DNA of 64,000 bases from Manduca sexta (Eukaryota; Arthropoda; Insecta; Lepidoptera; Sphingidae), in contig NC_051124.1 of the NCBI RefSeq assembly GCF_014839805.1, positions 8,246,001 through 8,310,000 on the forward strand, given 5' to 3'. Below, piece by piece: positions 37,061 to 50,380 of this stretch. A model generated the notes under the pieces. The model searched no databases. It saw only the letters and a list, made by a program, of their open reading frames with translations, and had not been told where the DNA came from. Position 1 is the stretch's first letter. Each line of letters opens with the position of its first letter. The position numbers and the translations under genes are program-made.

Positions 37061-37614
37061 AAACCATAAGAATTAATTATTTATCGAAGTCGTTGAGAGT
37101 CAATCAATACTTTAATGTCACTCACCCAAAGGTGATACCATCTATACAATTTTATTCTGGCAAGTTTACGCACGTGTTTTGAGGTCAACGACCCGAATAA
37201 ATGGATGTTTTAAATTCAACGAAATCTATAATAGAAGACATGTAATTCACAATAATAGTACATTATTTAGTGCCACATTATTATTAACCATATTTTATAC
37301 TCAACGCAATTGCAAAATCTTTTAAATAAGTAATTAGAATATTATAAGAAAAAGTTAAAGTTATACAATTAAAATTAGTATATGTGGAACATAATATTTA
37401 AATGTGTCCTTGACTAAATATTTAAATCAACATTTTACTTCAATTCTTTTTACAAACGCCTTAACTGCGGCCTGGTTTCTATTTTTAGTCAATTTACATT
37501 AGCATTAAAACGCGCATAAAATTAATGGCTTCTTTAAAATATTGTGTGTACGTTTTTTAACGGAGATCTTCGCTAATATGACTAGAACGGAAATCTTTAC
37601 GATTATGTTGTTGT

Positions 37615-37765
37615 TTTTTTATTGAATGACTTCTGTTCGCCTAATGGTACGCGATATAACCGCCCATAAACAGTCAAAACGCCACCCAACACCTTGAATT
37701 ACAAAGTGGTATTCCACTGCGTTCGCCATCCAGAGATGAGGTGTTAAGTTTTATTATGTCCAGTA
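37615..37765 (-). repeat. Repeat family 'taccatcaggc(a/g)aacg', copy 2
   Basis: 'gttcgcctaatggta', 'acaccttgaattacaaagtg', 'tattccactgcgttcgccat' and 'gatgaggtgttaag' are matched in order by 52980-53165 and, reversed, by 57840-58010. Confidence 0.6.
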
Positions 37766-37954
37766 GTTACACTGGCTATTATGTTAAAGTATGTAACAAC
37801 ATTAGTGTGTAATAATTAAATATAATATCTCCAATCTTCATAAATATTTATTTAACATTCTAGATGTCGCAAATTATGTCTTTCACTCATTCGTGTAGTT
37901 CATGTTGATTGCTTTTCACTTGATTATTAAATTGCCTTTATTATGTTCATCTGG

Positions 37955-38200
37955 ACACTACTGCCTCGGTACGGCAGCGCTCTGAGGTTCTGGGTTCGAA
38001 TCGCGGGTCGGGCAAAGTGATATTTGGGTTTTTCTGCTCAGTATCAGCCTGGAGTCTATAATTTGTGCCCGAAATGGCGATAGGCTCGCCCCTATCACAT
38101 CATGTTACGGAACACACTTGGCGAAAAGTGGGTGCCCTGGTTGCGCCTATGCATACCCCTCCAGGAATAAATGCGTGATGTTGTGTGTGTGTGTGATCTG
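37955..38200 (+). mobile_element. tRNA-like SINE, copy 1, with (TG)n tail
   Basis: Has a B-box-like word (gggttcgaatc near 37990), then 'gggtcgggcaaagtgatatt' and 'ttttctgctcagtatcagcc', and ends in a short TG run. Copies at 52545-52745 and 58400-58530 share the same order. Confidence 0.65.
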
Positions 38201-38889
38201 AACACCAATTTCAATACAAAACTTCTTGTCTTTATTTTAGTGCGTGCGGTGTGTTCGCGTGAAAACTCTTTATCTTTTTACTGTTCGTGTTCTTGAGTAC
38301 ATCATTTAGCACTTTGGGCAAGAAAGTAAATTCTGGTAGTTCATTAAAGGATGATCTCGTTTCGCATGCGATATTTTAGACGGACAATTAACAACTTTTT
38401 AGCAGTGGTACTATGGTTTAAAATGGTTTGAAACTTAATGCACGCGTTAGACGATGTATTATTAAAAACATTTACCGAAGCAAATCAAGTAAAAATATTA
38501 TTACCCAAAAGTAAATTGTATTAAAATCTTTCGAATAAAAATATTATTCCTAATTATTATTTCTTCCTCTTAACCTAATAACTAGTACTTATGACTAACA
38601 TACAATTACTTTACTACGTGAAACTTGCAAAAAAATTATCCTTGTTTTAAATAGTTTGTATTAGAGTTGATGGATATTAAATTCTTCCTAAAATACCACA
38701 CAGAAGCATTTTAACTAATAAATGCCGTCTGTAATATTGCTGCATAAAGATTTCATCTTGGTTCTCGAGGCATGGTGCGAAATGCTTTTATAATTGAAGC
38801 CATCAGCTGAATTGAGAGGCGCGTCGATAAATGACGTAATTTTAAAGATGACATTTTGCTCCATATTAAAACTTTAAACATTGTCAGAG

Positions 38890-39225
38890 TGTTATACCAA
38901 ATTTCATAAAAATCCGTTTAGTAGATTTTGAGAAAATCAATAACATATAGACAGACAGAAAAGGAGACTTTGTTTTATAATATGTATAGATGTGAAAGTA
39001 TATGGGAACCTTTGTATGTTTGTAAAACTAAACGTAGAATCAACTAGACGGATTTGGATGAAATTTGGCACATCGGTAGACCACGCATGGACACACAGAC
39101 TACTTACTGTTTATCCTAGTAATCTGCTTCCAATAGAAAATTATGGAATTGTTTAATTAGAAGGCGCTGGTGAGAAGCGGTAAAGTCATTTGATTCGGGC
39201 GAAGCCGTGAGCAACACCTAAATAC
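38890..39225. repeat. Two adjacent fragments of an interspersed repeat
   Basis: 38895-38990 has 'ccaaatttcataaaaatccg' and 'ttttataatatgtatagatg'. 39040-39220 has 'agacggatttggatgaaatt' and 'cgggcgaagccgtgagca'. Both are words of the 28925-29176 family, in opposite orientations. Confidence 0.45.
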
Positions 39226-42200
39226 CTATATTATTGAGAAACAACATTATTAGTGCATAGTATTTTTTGCGTTTTTTCGATGAAAAAATATCTCCAAATA
39301 AAACATACCTTTTATATCTCATAACCCTAATGGTCTTTCATATGCAGTATCGTAAAATATCTTAATAAGTTATGTTCAATACAGGTAGCACATTTAAAAT
39401 TGCAAAACATTTATTTCAAGTAAGAGTTTTAAGAAACATTATTCTTGTCAAACAGACATGTTTACCGCCCCACTGTTACATTCGCAAGAAATTAAAATTA
39501 ACAATGCTTACATTACGTGAGTTAATTACAATTTTTCGCACGAAACCATAGTTTATTTGAAAACGAACACAATTAAGTCGAATTTCTCGGAATCTATAAA
39601 TAAGAATTGCAATACATGGATACGCGGCGCGTACGCGTTATGCATTAATTTTGTGTCTCTATTCATTCTCATGCTATATTTGGACGCGGTGTGGTAGATA
39701 TGACCAGCTCGGCTGAGTTAGTCCAGTTATCGCTACACCCATCCCTGGCAGTGGGCTATTTTTAGAATGCTTTACTCATATGTGGCTTGCGTAGAGCCAC
39801 ACCGCGATGATTGTCGTAGCATTGAATACAACTTTAGTACACTGTATACGAAGTTGGATAGTTAACCAATATTTGGCGTTAAATCAAACATTACAGAGTT
39901 GAAAGGCGGACGAAATTCAAACATCTCTGGAGTATGTGTCACTTTCCGAGAACTGAGAACCTGTTGCAAGTAGCCGCACCGCAAGTATTATAATTCTCAC
40001 TCATGTTAGTAATCCTTTCTGTTCATTGTATTAATTAAAATTCCTTGCAGTTTATCTTTGATCTTTTGTACATGTTTAAAATTTTTTTCGTATTGCGGAA
40101 TTGTTACTGAATATTATACTTAAAAAATGAACGGGGAAACAATCTGAGTTACGAAATTTAAAGAGTTTTTTTGGGAAGTATACTGTATTTTTTGCAATAC
40201 ATACCAAATGAGCAATACACGCACAAGTGAGCTTCTAAATACGTAATTATTTACTTGCATATACGAGGTATATCTTAGTCCATGTTTGCGTTACAATGGT
40301 ATCAAATATAATGGAATTCATTGATACCATAATGCAAAGTCAGTTATAGCAGTTTGCAAAATAAGTTAAACAATAATAAAATATATTACTTTATTTCCTT
40401 GTTTCTCACGTAATGCAATAATGTTAGATCATATACTGCTGGTTTAGGATGTCGAGAGTGCAAGTATTATGATTTCTTATGTTTCCACGAATGTAAGACA
40501 TTGAAATAAAACTATGATTCTTTTTGTTTGTTAGCGCATATCTCCGAAACTGCTGAATGAATTTTCATGCAGTTTCCACATATAGACAGAATATAATTGT
40601 CTTTCCATTAGTACTTAGTATTCATTGAAAATAATCTAATCGAGAATGTTCTTTAATCCGTTACTTTAGTTTTATTGAAACTTTCAGAATGTCATAAACA
40701 ATCTTCGAGTTATGTAAATCTAAATAATAGCTTATATTTTTTATGGCTTTTAATCAATATAGCCTTAAAAAAACAAACATCAAGACGAATTCTGTTCGAA
40801 TTAGCGAAACATTTTATTACCATCATCCGTATAAATTGTACAGTTAGCAGTTTCTTTTCAAATTTGGATGCCAATATTCGAACCGGTTATGTTAAAGATA
40901 CATCAGTCGGTCGGGAAGCTGTGGAGTGCACGAGATGAATCACCTGCTTTTCGAGATTTAAAACACCCTGGTAAAGTATCCAATGACGCGCATGACCGCG
41001 TTACTGCCCTTGAATTACGATATACGGTTGATCGTGTGAAATGTGGAATATGTAAAAACTGATTCGTGATTATCAGGTAATGCTTTAAGAACCAGAAAAT
41101 TTGTATTCCAGATTTAAGTTATAGTCAGTAGGTAGTTGAAGGGACAAAAATAAACGTGTTCCTTTTTTATTAGTGTAGGAAAATAAATATATAGAAATAA
41201 ATTGTACTTCATGTATGGAGTTTTAGGATTATAAATGTATATTATTTTACTTTATTTTATAGACTTACCGTTAAGAATAAAAATTTAAAGTATGTCACGT
41301 ATTTTGGTATAAAATGATTAATAACTTACTGAGTTTTATTTGTGAATACCTTCGAAAAGTATTGTCTGTTATTTCCTCTACACACGATTAGTCATTTATT
41401 CTTTTTAGTTTATAGCTATGTAAATTTTAGCGAATGGCAGAGCTATTACAAAATTGTTTGAATAATTGATTCGTTTTATTTTTATTGTAAACTTTACAAA
41501 AATGACAATTTACACGTTTTCCTATTTATATACTGTGGTTATTTATATAACCGATAATATATAAATATCCTCAATGCTAATGTTAATATTAAATCCACCA
41601 CACAGAATTCGAATACTGATTCTGTCCGGGATGTAGCTAATGCGTAGCTTGTTTATCCTTTTACAAATATAGGTATTAGAACATATTATGAATGTCAGAA
41701 AAAAACTTGACATATGCTTCTCATTCACCGGGCATGCGATGACAGGTATCAGGCATAAGAATATTCAAAATATGATTCATTGATACCTACTACTTAAGGC
41801 GATACCTCTTGACTCCTCTTGACCTTGGTCCATTTTCATACATTTTGTTTCACCTTTAATCTGGGTAACTAAACAAGTATCGGCAAGTAAAGAATTTAAA
41901 TTCACGTCTGGTTAGTGATTAGTTCTCGCAGTTGAAAGAAAAACGTAAAAATAATTAATAATCATGGATATTTCGGCCTTTAAAATTTCGTCATATTCAA
42001 TTTACCTACCTACAAGGGAAGCCGATAGGAATCGAGTTGTATGGACGCTTCGTTACTCCCACACACATTCAAATTCCTATACAGTCCTTCTCAGACATGC
42101 ATATTTCCTCACGATGCTTTCCTACACCCTTCAATATGGTCATATTATTTATTTTTCGACGAATGCAATACGTAATACATTATCTATAAATAATCTTTTA

Positions 42201-42784
42201 TGTCAAAGAATTAAAAGGCTGATAACGAAATTCCATTAACAACCAGTGTATTTCGCACGAAAACATTTTAAAATATTTCGCAGACGAAATCGTATTATTC
42301 ATTAACAGATAAGATTTAGTTATCGACACGTAGATGAGTGTATGTGAACTGAAATATGATATGTGGTTTTAGGTTTTTCCTCGATAATATACGAAAATAT
42401 ATATTTTACAATAAGGTTAAAAGACAAAGTTAAAAAATCCGATAATCACTCATTAGGTTAATTGGATCACAAACATATACATCAGTGCTGTAAATTTTTC
42501 CTATTTTAGCTTTGAATTGCTTTGCGTTTGACGTGGGCTTGTTTTATAAACAAGCTATAATTCATCAGATTTGAAGCAGTTCCCTCCAAAATTTTATTTA
42601 ATCATACTTTCATATTTGTAGTGTAGTTAAAATATTATTTATTAAAGTTATCAACGCGTTCTTATACAAAATATTAATTGGTTTCTACTGTGATTCATGC
42701 TTCAAGATTTTGTTTTATCTTCTGGCGGTTATTCCATAATATTGGTTTATACTATAATTCATATTTCCTACTTATTATTAATGT
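39226..42784. other. AT-rich non-coding DNA, nothing firm
   Basis: 40510-40600 holds another weak fragment of the dispersed family ('gcgcatatctccgaaactgc'). 39680-39820 has gcggtgtgg and ccacaccgc as inverted words about 110 bases apart. Frames at 40675-41062 and 41964-42239 lack splice or family support. Confidence 0.4.
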
Positions 42785-42960
42785 ATAAACTAGTATTATA
42801 AAGCTGAGAGTTTGTTTATTTGAACACGCTAATCTCAGGAAATACTAAACTGATTTTAATTTTTTTTTCACTAATAGGAACCTACATTATTCCTGAATGC
42901 TAGTTTTCTTCACGGAAAACTACCTCCCGCCGGCGGAGTCGTCTACAAAAACTAGTTAAT
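42785..42960 (+). repeat. Interspersed repeat ending 'caaaaactagtt'
   Basis: 'actagtattataaagctgag', 'gtttgtttatttgaacacgc' and 'cacggaaaactacctcccgc' match the copy in ACSL intron 2 (5190-5355). Confidence 0.55.
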
Positions 42961-45460
42961 GTATAAAATATTTACTCGCTAGTTTCTGCATTGCGCTCCC
43001 TTCAACAATACAATCGTAAACATTATATGCGCATTAGTGGTAGAATTTCAAACCACAACATGTTACGCCAGTGCAGTCTATTTTAACTAGCTATGAGCCT
43101 ACCGACTAGTTTTCTTTAAAGTAATTGTATAAATGGACCTACTTACGCAAAAGGGAATCAACCCACACAATGATAGTTTTGAGAAAAAGCTGTTTTTGTC
43201 CAATTTTTGTATACAAGACAATTGTTTGTTATTTTGGACGAAAAATATTTACAATATTGTAAAAAATACTTTATTCTATCTATACAAATATAATATTGAT
43301 GAAAATCATTTAACATAATTAAGGAATTTAAAAATAACTCAATGGTTCCTTTTAGCAAAACTATTTCTGTGTGGATTGATCTCTTGTTAATTTTTTTTAT
43401 CTTGGAATAATTCTATAATAAAAATATAAAATGTCATATTTATTTAATATATTTTACTGAAAAAAATATTTTTATTTATTTCCACATACAACTATTTTAC
43501 AGGTAATACCCAATACAATAGCGTAGTACAATAGTTATGTAAAATAAAAATTCTTATATTAAAATGTTTTGTGGAATATCAAAAATTACTTAATCTAAAT
43601 ATTATTCTACTTCAAAATCAGACTGACCCGAAAAACCTTCCAGATCGTCTTCTATATTTGCATTTCCGTCAAGCTTGACGTAAAAATCATGTGAGTCTTA
43701 TGGGATGGTTCTTTGTAAAAACAAAAACAATTTCGTAGATTTTTTTAGATTTTCCGGTTACCATGGGGCTTGGATCTTGTTAGTTTATTGAACAACTAGT
43801 GTTATGTGGGTTGGTAAACTTGTGTTGAAAACGGTTTGTTCAGTAAAAATTGTCATATCATTTTGATCTTTACAGAGAGGATAGAAGGTACATTTTAAAA
43901 GCTCTCTACATACTTAACTCGATTTTGGCACATGTGTGTATTGGTTCCTGTTTGCATAAGTAGGTCCAAATGTGGAAATGCAAAGGTTTGTGAACAATTT
44001 GTATATTAAAACAAATCGTCAGCTCCATAATAAATTCAATATAATATATAGGGTTTTAATCTAATGAGACATATTTTTAAGCGATTCCTTTTATGAAAAT
44101 CTTAAAGTTTACCGAAATATAAGTCCGATTTTTATGACTTGCAGAGTTTGCGCGAATTTGGATGGAACTGATTGTAATAAGAATTCATAACCTCGTGAGG
44201 ATACCATAGCGCCTTTATTGAATTTATTAATTGCACAATTCAAATAAAGTGAAATGATTCCGATTATTTCCAAAAGAAGTTATAAAGAACATTGTTAGTT
44301 CCTTATAAAGTTTAGATTTAAAATTGGTTCATTATTATTTTTTATACCATAATTATGATGACTCCAATGGTGCAACATTTCTTATGAGTCAGTATAACTG
44401 AACTGCAATGCGTATGATCGGGTGTAGTCATTGTTTTTGCATAAAACATCTAGAATGCTCCATTACTTACTATCTTTGAGGCCCTCTTCCATGTTTTAAA
44501 ATAGTCATGATACTAAAAAATATTTTCACATATCGACTTCCTTCAGAGTTCTCGTGTTATTAGCACCATTTAATGGAACGTAAATTGTTTCTAGGCGATA
44601 AGATGCTTCGGTCAAAGTCGGTCGCACTGTGCCGGCGTAATCTTTTGCAAACTCGGAGCGAAGTGCTTGTTTTGTTGTTATATTAACTTCTAGCGCCTTC
44701 GTATGGTATTTTTCCGAAATAAAATTCCCTATTAGACATCCCTGCGTGTGATTTGATTGAACTACTTGTAATTCGACAATTAGTCGACTTCAAAAAAGAA
44801 ACTGTACCTATTTAATAAATAATTACTTACTATATTCAGTGATTGACTTCAAGTCGAGAAAATTGAGAATTATTTCATAATAGAATTATAAAAATCATAA
44901 GCAAAACAGAATATCTGCCATTTTACAATGGTTTTCTATAAAGCGGCAGCAAGCTATAGATAATATTTTATAGAGAGGCAAGTTCACAAAAAGCAAATCC
45001 TATTTTTCATCTACGAAACGTATTTTGTAGCTATTTTATAATCAAATATTTAAAAGTCCAAAGATATACATTTGAAACTAATGAACTTTGTAAATATTAT
45101 TATTTAAATGAGTATAAGTAAACTGTTCAAAGTGGAACTGTTAATGAAACAACAAACAATATTAAAAATACACGTTGTAATTTGTAAATAAACGCGGAAT
45201 GTGGTCATTCGCTTTTGAAATACTATATATATAGTACCTGCCTATATTCTTATTATAGATCTGGGAAAATGCCTCACAGTGCATTTTATTTCATTTTCTG
45301 CATACAAAGATACACTTGTATTTAGGTACATTTCGTTATTATTACAGTTTTGTTACTAATTCTAGGTGCCAATTAAATTTTAACGACAAAAGGAAAAGTT
45401 AAAAAAAGCGACATCTGTACTTTATTACACATCTCATTTAAATTTTAGTTCCGCTACTCA
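42961..45460. other. AT-rich non-coding DNA, nothing recognised
   Basis: No supported gene. The frames at 43133-43358 overlap on opposite strands and are translated AT-rich DNA. Confidence 0.4.
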
Positions 45461-45633
45461 CCACTAGATGGCAGTGTTGCACTTTTATAGAAGGTATTAC
45501 AAAAATGTAATCAATATTCTGCAGATGCTTATCGTATTGCAGTACTATTTTTAACTTCCTTTTTGCTATTGGTTCACTATAAATATGTTGGCAGCATTGA
45601 TAGATAACTGGTAAGGCTCATAGATGGCGCTGA
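45461..45633. promoter_or_regulatory. Two CTCF-like words
   Basis: 'ccactagatggcagtgtt' (45461-45478) and 'catagatggcgctga' (45619-45633) resemble the AGATGGCGC-type core bound by CTCF. Two further matches on the other strand lie at 21341-21350 and 22367-22378. The words are also common in arthropod repeats, so binding is unproven. Confidence 0.25.
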
Positions 45634-45829
45634 TTATGATATAGTTTTTTCATCTAACGTGCATTGTTTCGCATTGGCTATATTATCTTATTACCTTAAC
45701 ATATGTATTTACTCTTGTAGTAAATATAATTCAAATAATAATATTAGAAAAGACCAGGAAGAAATAACTTTATTGAAATTGTTTGACTTTAAGATTTTTA
45801 AAATAAAATCTTTTTAGTTTTATATAATA

Positions 45830-45935
45830 AGCAGCGTTAGCATAGTGAGAGAAGAACAGCCTGTTAACACAAAAAAACTTTTTTTTTTATTTATAATAGA
45901 AAGGTCGTGAGTTCGAATTCAAAATTCGGGCCTCT
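45830..45935 (+). repeat. Possible degenerate tRNA-like fragment
   Basis: 'gcagcgttagcatagtg' and later 'gtgagttcgaattcaaaatt' look like A and B boxes of a tRNA-derived element split by an A/T-rich insertion. Weak. Confidence 0.25.
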
Positions 45936-48300
45936 TGACTTTTTACTTATGTGTTATTGTTGATATCATTCGCTTTATTGATAAACAAAACATTATATAA
46001 AAATAAAAACAATGTAAACCAAACAAGCCACCTTGTGTGGCGAAATAAAACTTTAACCGTTTTTTTTTTATTATTCTTATCGAATATAATACTTTCTTCT
46101 CATTTCTACTTCAGTGAATATTACATTTTATATGAAAATATAATCAGTAGTTACAAATTTCAATATCTAGCAATAAATAATTGAAGCGCCTCCGTTCATA
46201 TTAAGTAATGCATTTTGCCTCTTATGTTATGAGTGGGAATCCCGGTCGTGTGAGTTCTTAAGGGGAAGCCTCTAAAGTACATTAACCATTGTTTAAATTG
46301 ATCTTACGTATGATATCGCTTAGAGCTGTAATAAAATAAGCAATGAAGAAACAATAACTATTAGGGATTGTACCCGACATTGCAGTGAATTCTATCAAGT
46401 AGCAGCGAGTATGAAATGGCTGTTGATATTTGTTTCGTTTACATATTTTGGCAAATGTGTTCTTAGTTTTATGAGTCTATATTAAATATAGATTTATATT
46501 TAGGATGATCATACTATTGTTTAGAATGACTTCATCATTTCGTTGTTCAGTAACTAAAAATAGATATTGAAAAAAAAAAAAGAGATTTTTTTAAACACAT
46601 TAATAATGTTCAATAACTAGGTGTTTGCAAAAAATATTCTATTTAGGAAAGATCGATTGAGATTGTCATGGAGCCTCATTTTATATCTCAAAGATAATAT
46701 GCGAAAAATGTATGTCACTGTGATTCTAAAATGATGCCGCCTCACTTCGTAAACCTCCAAATCGTTTTTATTAGAACTGATTAGTGATTAGCGGTTCAAA
46801 ACATCATTTCATACCTATTTCATCGAGATGGAATTACGTCATAATTCTATATTTGAAAATAATTTATTTTCCCACCTACATTAGTGCGCTTTATATAGAT
46901 CTCGTTAAGGTTAATTTTGTAATACTGGCATTATTTCAAAGCTGTTGAACGTTACACCTCTTTTGGTTTTTATTATTTAAGTATTTAAATATAGAATGTT
47001 ATTCCTAAGGATGTTTAAGCATGGCGGAATAACTGTCTCTAAAATACGTCGCGTATTTAATTAACAATTTTTGAAAATAGAACACCGTGATTTACTCTTA
47101 ACAGTCGTAGTGGCGAGGTAGAAAATAAATAAGATCTGTGGAATATTTCTTTAATTCCTTGCATAAGATGTCAACATGAAGAGACGTGATGTTGTCTTAA
47201 TTAAATGTAAATACGAAGTCCTAATTGGAATATACTGACGAGTTTTTCTTAAAAGAAAAATATTTGCCGCACGTTCCTTAGTCGCTCTAAATGATATACG
47301 TTGAAATTTATTAATTAAATTGACATAATATTGGCGTATGTACCATGTACATTAAATATTCAGCATCTATAATTTATAACTATTTTTTAAATCTTTTTGA
47401 CGCCTTTGAAAAGTGATCAATACATTTCTTTTTTATTAAAAACATTACCTGTAGAGAACTGTTTCTTAATTTTTTTTTCAGTAAGGTCAGATATATAATA
47501 CGTTCTATTATTCAGTGAGCATTCGGTGCGTTCCGCGGTTTTTCGCGGTTGCACCAAAATGTGCGTAGTTAGTTTGCTCTCTAAAACAATGTATTCTTTA
47601 ATTGAAGTGGGCGCTCTTTTATGTTAATTATATTTCAATTTTAGAATGTATTTAAACATAAATAAATTTTTCGTATCATACAAATCCTAACTGCGAGCTA
47701 TCTAAACACATTGGAATTGTAAATAATCTTTAGTCAGCTTTATGACAAAATGTTGAAGGTTCTTTTCCACTAATGACGTTTTGATCATCTTCCGCAATGG
47801 ACATTATACATAATATACAAAATAATCTAAATGCGATTAAGAACTAACAACTTCGTAGATTAAGTAGCGAGGAAGCAACTTTCTCTGTTCTAAACATTAT
47901 TTAATATCTAAAACGCATATTATTATTATCTACTTCATATGTATTTATAACCGGTAATGTATAAATATTATCAAGGATAATTTTAAATTTGCACTACACA
48001 GCCTAGGTCTGGTATGCCGAATAGCAGAATATTCGGTTTAGCAGTATTTGGTCCAATATGTAATTATATTTTATCTTTCGCCATCATTATAATTCTTAAT
48101 GTTTTTAAATCGAAAACCTTTTGGCGAAACTATTTAACTTTGTGGATAGAACGCTTAGATTTCGCAGTTTGGCATTAATTATTTTTTACCTATAATGCGT
48201 AGATACAATAGTTCATTAGTAGACATAGATTCAGTATCAAATCGAAACCTACCATTCAGGACCAGAAACAAACTGCACCAAAGAGGGTCATAAACCAGTG
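45936..48300. other. AT-rich non-coding DNA, nothing recognised
   Basis: Frame 45951-46184 is low-complexity. No RNA gene or named element. Confidence 0.4.
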
Positions 48301-48324
48301 TATGCATGATTAATGTCAAATCGC

Positions 48325-48534
48325 ATATGAATGCGTGGTTGTGTAAACGTTCTAAGCCAGTGTATCGTTAATCATCGGTTGCCCAACATCGCTTATCGTT
48401 CATTACTCGGGCCGCTGCGCGGGCGCAAGTGGTTACAACCAGTAAACGCACTCGTCCCGTCTCGCTGTATTTATTGTCCACCCGGCTTTATGTCGCGCGC
48501 TCGCCTCTTAGATATTAAAAAGTATTTTATTTCT
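48325..48534 (+). promoter_or_regulatory. GC-rich 5'-exon-like island with donor
   Basis: A GC-rich patch (gggccgctgcgcgggcgcaa, ctcgtcccgtctcgctg, tgtcgcgcgctcgcc) ends at a consensus donor gtgagt at 48535. A second good donor, ggtgagtg, has its GT at 48637. No convincing ATG frame fits, so it would be a non-coding first exon, possibly an alternative promoter of the gene whose first exon is at 23098 or of a gene to the right. Confidence 0.35.
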
Positions 48535-48649
48535 GTGAGTACCGTAGTTTGAATCAGTGCTGATAATGATAATAGTGTTGTAAATCAGTGCCTATCGTTT
48601 CGTGTTTAGTACGATTATATTGGATTTGCTTAATCGGTGAGTGATTAGG

Positions 48650-50240
48650 ATGTTTATTGTTCGTTACAGTGTTTTGTTTTATGTTTTTTGCACGTTGGTC
48701 TAGAGTTTGTGACTCAATTGGATTAGTAGTTTTATTAAGTTTGTGTGTTTTATTCAGTTGTGATCGAAATAATTGGGTTGGTGAAGCGAAATCTGATTTT
48801 TTTTAATTTGTTGTTACAATGAGTGTGTAAAATGTAGTAAAAAATTGAAGGATAAATTATAACAATCATATTGATATAAGGAAGTTTTTGGTTATATTGC
48901 GCAAAAATTGACCATTTTGCAAATTGTTTGTCAGAATATTTGGGTCTCTCATACAGTTATAAGTCTTTAGGGCTCCTATCATAATTATTGGGAACGATTG
49001 CTTAACATGCTAAGTCGTTTGATGCAAAAATATTAGGATAATAAACAATTTAGCCTTATTAATGACAATAACAAGGTGATTAGTCTGATAAGAAGTGATT
49101 ATTTTCCTAATGTCAGACGAATTATGAAAACATGACTTTTTTACTAAAATAGAAAGCGAAAATAAACAAATTCTTTATACATAAATGTCTAACATTCGAT
49201 TAAAAATGAGAAATTAAATATGTTACTACTTCATATTGTTATTACTACAGCCAAGCAGTGGCGAATATCTATATAACTCGATTCAAGTCAGCCTCCCTTT
49301 ACATAGAAATTATGTAGAATCTAATTATCAGAATGATTTGTAGACCGCATTTATGCATATAAGCATGTTGTGTGGAGTTCCTATTCAGAAAATTTCAACT
49401 TACGTCACAGCGGCTAAGATTATAAGTCATGCTAGCAAAACAAAATTGAATGGGGCTCTACCAATGATCAATAACGAAATATAGATATAGCATACAAATA
49501 AAACGGAAAAAAGCGTTTTATATGAACATATACACATTTTGAACACATACACATTTTTGATATTGTCATGTGAAAGACTTGATGTCTTATAGCCGGTACA
49601 AACAAAACTACAGCTAATACTTGTAATTTACGCGTAGTGTACGTAACCGTCTCGATTTGGACAATCGTGTCTGTATAATACATGTTCTATAGGTATAATT
49701 AGCTGTTTATTAAAATATATAATATCCTGCGTCTATCATATAAAATAATATTCTAAAAAAAATCAAAAATCAATTGAATTTGTGTCTCGTGCTTCCATTG
49801 AAGAAATTTAAATTAATGGAAAATAATATCAGATACCCGCGAATATATTTTAGGGACGATTTTACGTACTTAAGAAAAAAAAATGTAACAAACAAATAAC
49901 CTGAAATAGGTAAACAATACATTAATTTTAATCATTCACTATCATTTTGATTTGTTTGTCTTTTTTACTAAATAACTTATCTGGATATTGATATATAAGC
50001 CTATTCTAACAAGACGGCATGCTAAATATAAACACTTATAATTCATCATATTTATCGGCTTTATCAATAAATATCTATTGAATGATAAATACCTATAACA
50101 ATAGAAATATAATTATATAACATTGTTACAATAATATCAATATTACCTGGTTACATCCTATAAAATTGGCACAAATGCCAAAGAGAACAGGATGGAGTAT
50201 GCATATCTTGCATATTGCAATTATTTAGTTCAAATTATAT
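48650..50240. other. AT-rich non-coding DNA, nothing recognised
   Basis: Only low-complexity frames. Confidence 0.4.
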
Positions 50241-50241
50241 A

Positions 50242-50364
50242 ATAATTCAAATAATTCTCTGTGTTGTTCTTAATAATTCAAAAGCTGTTTTGATGTTTCA
50301 TGGAGTTAGAATTGGCGAATGTGTTAAATCTTATTAAAAAATCACAGAGAATTATTTGAATTAT
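50242..50364. mobile_element. Small foldback element with 22-base perfect ends
   Basis: 50242-50263 and 50343-50364 are exact inverted repeats (ataattcaaataattctct then gtg). The similarity continues outwards through a TA-rich stretch with one small indel. The 79-base interior is unrelated sequence. It sits 16 bases from R1 copy D. Confidence 0.65.
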
Positions 50365-50380
50365 TTATTATATATTATAT

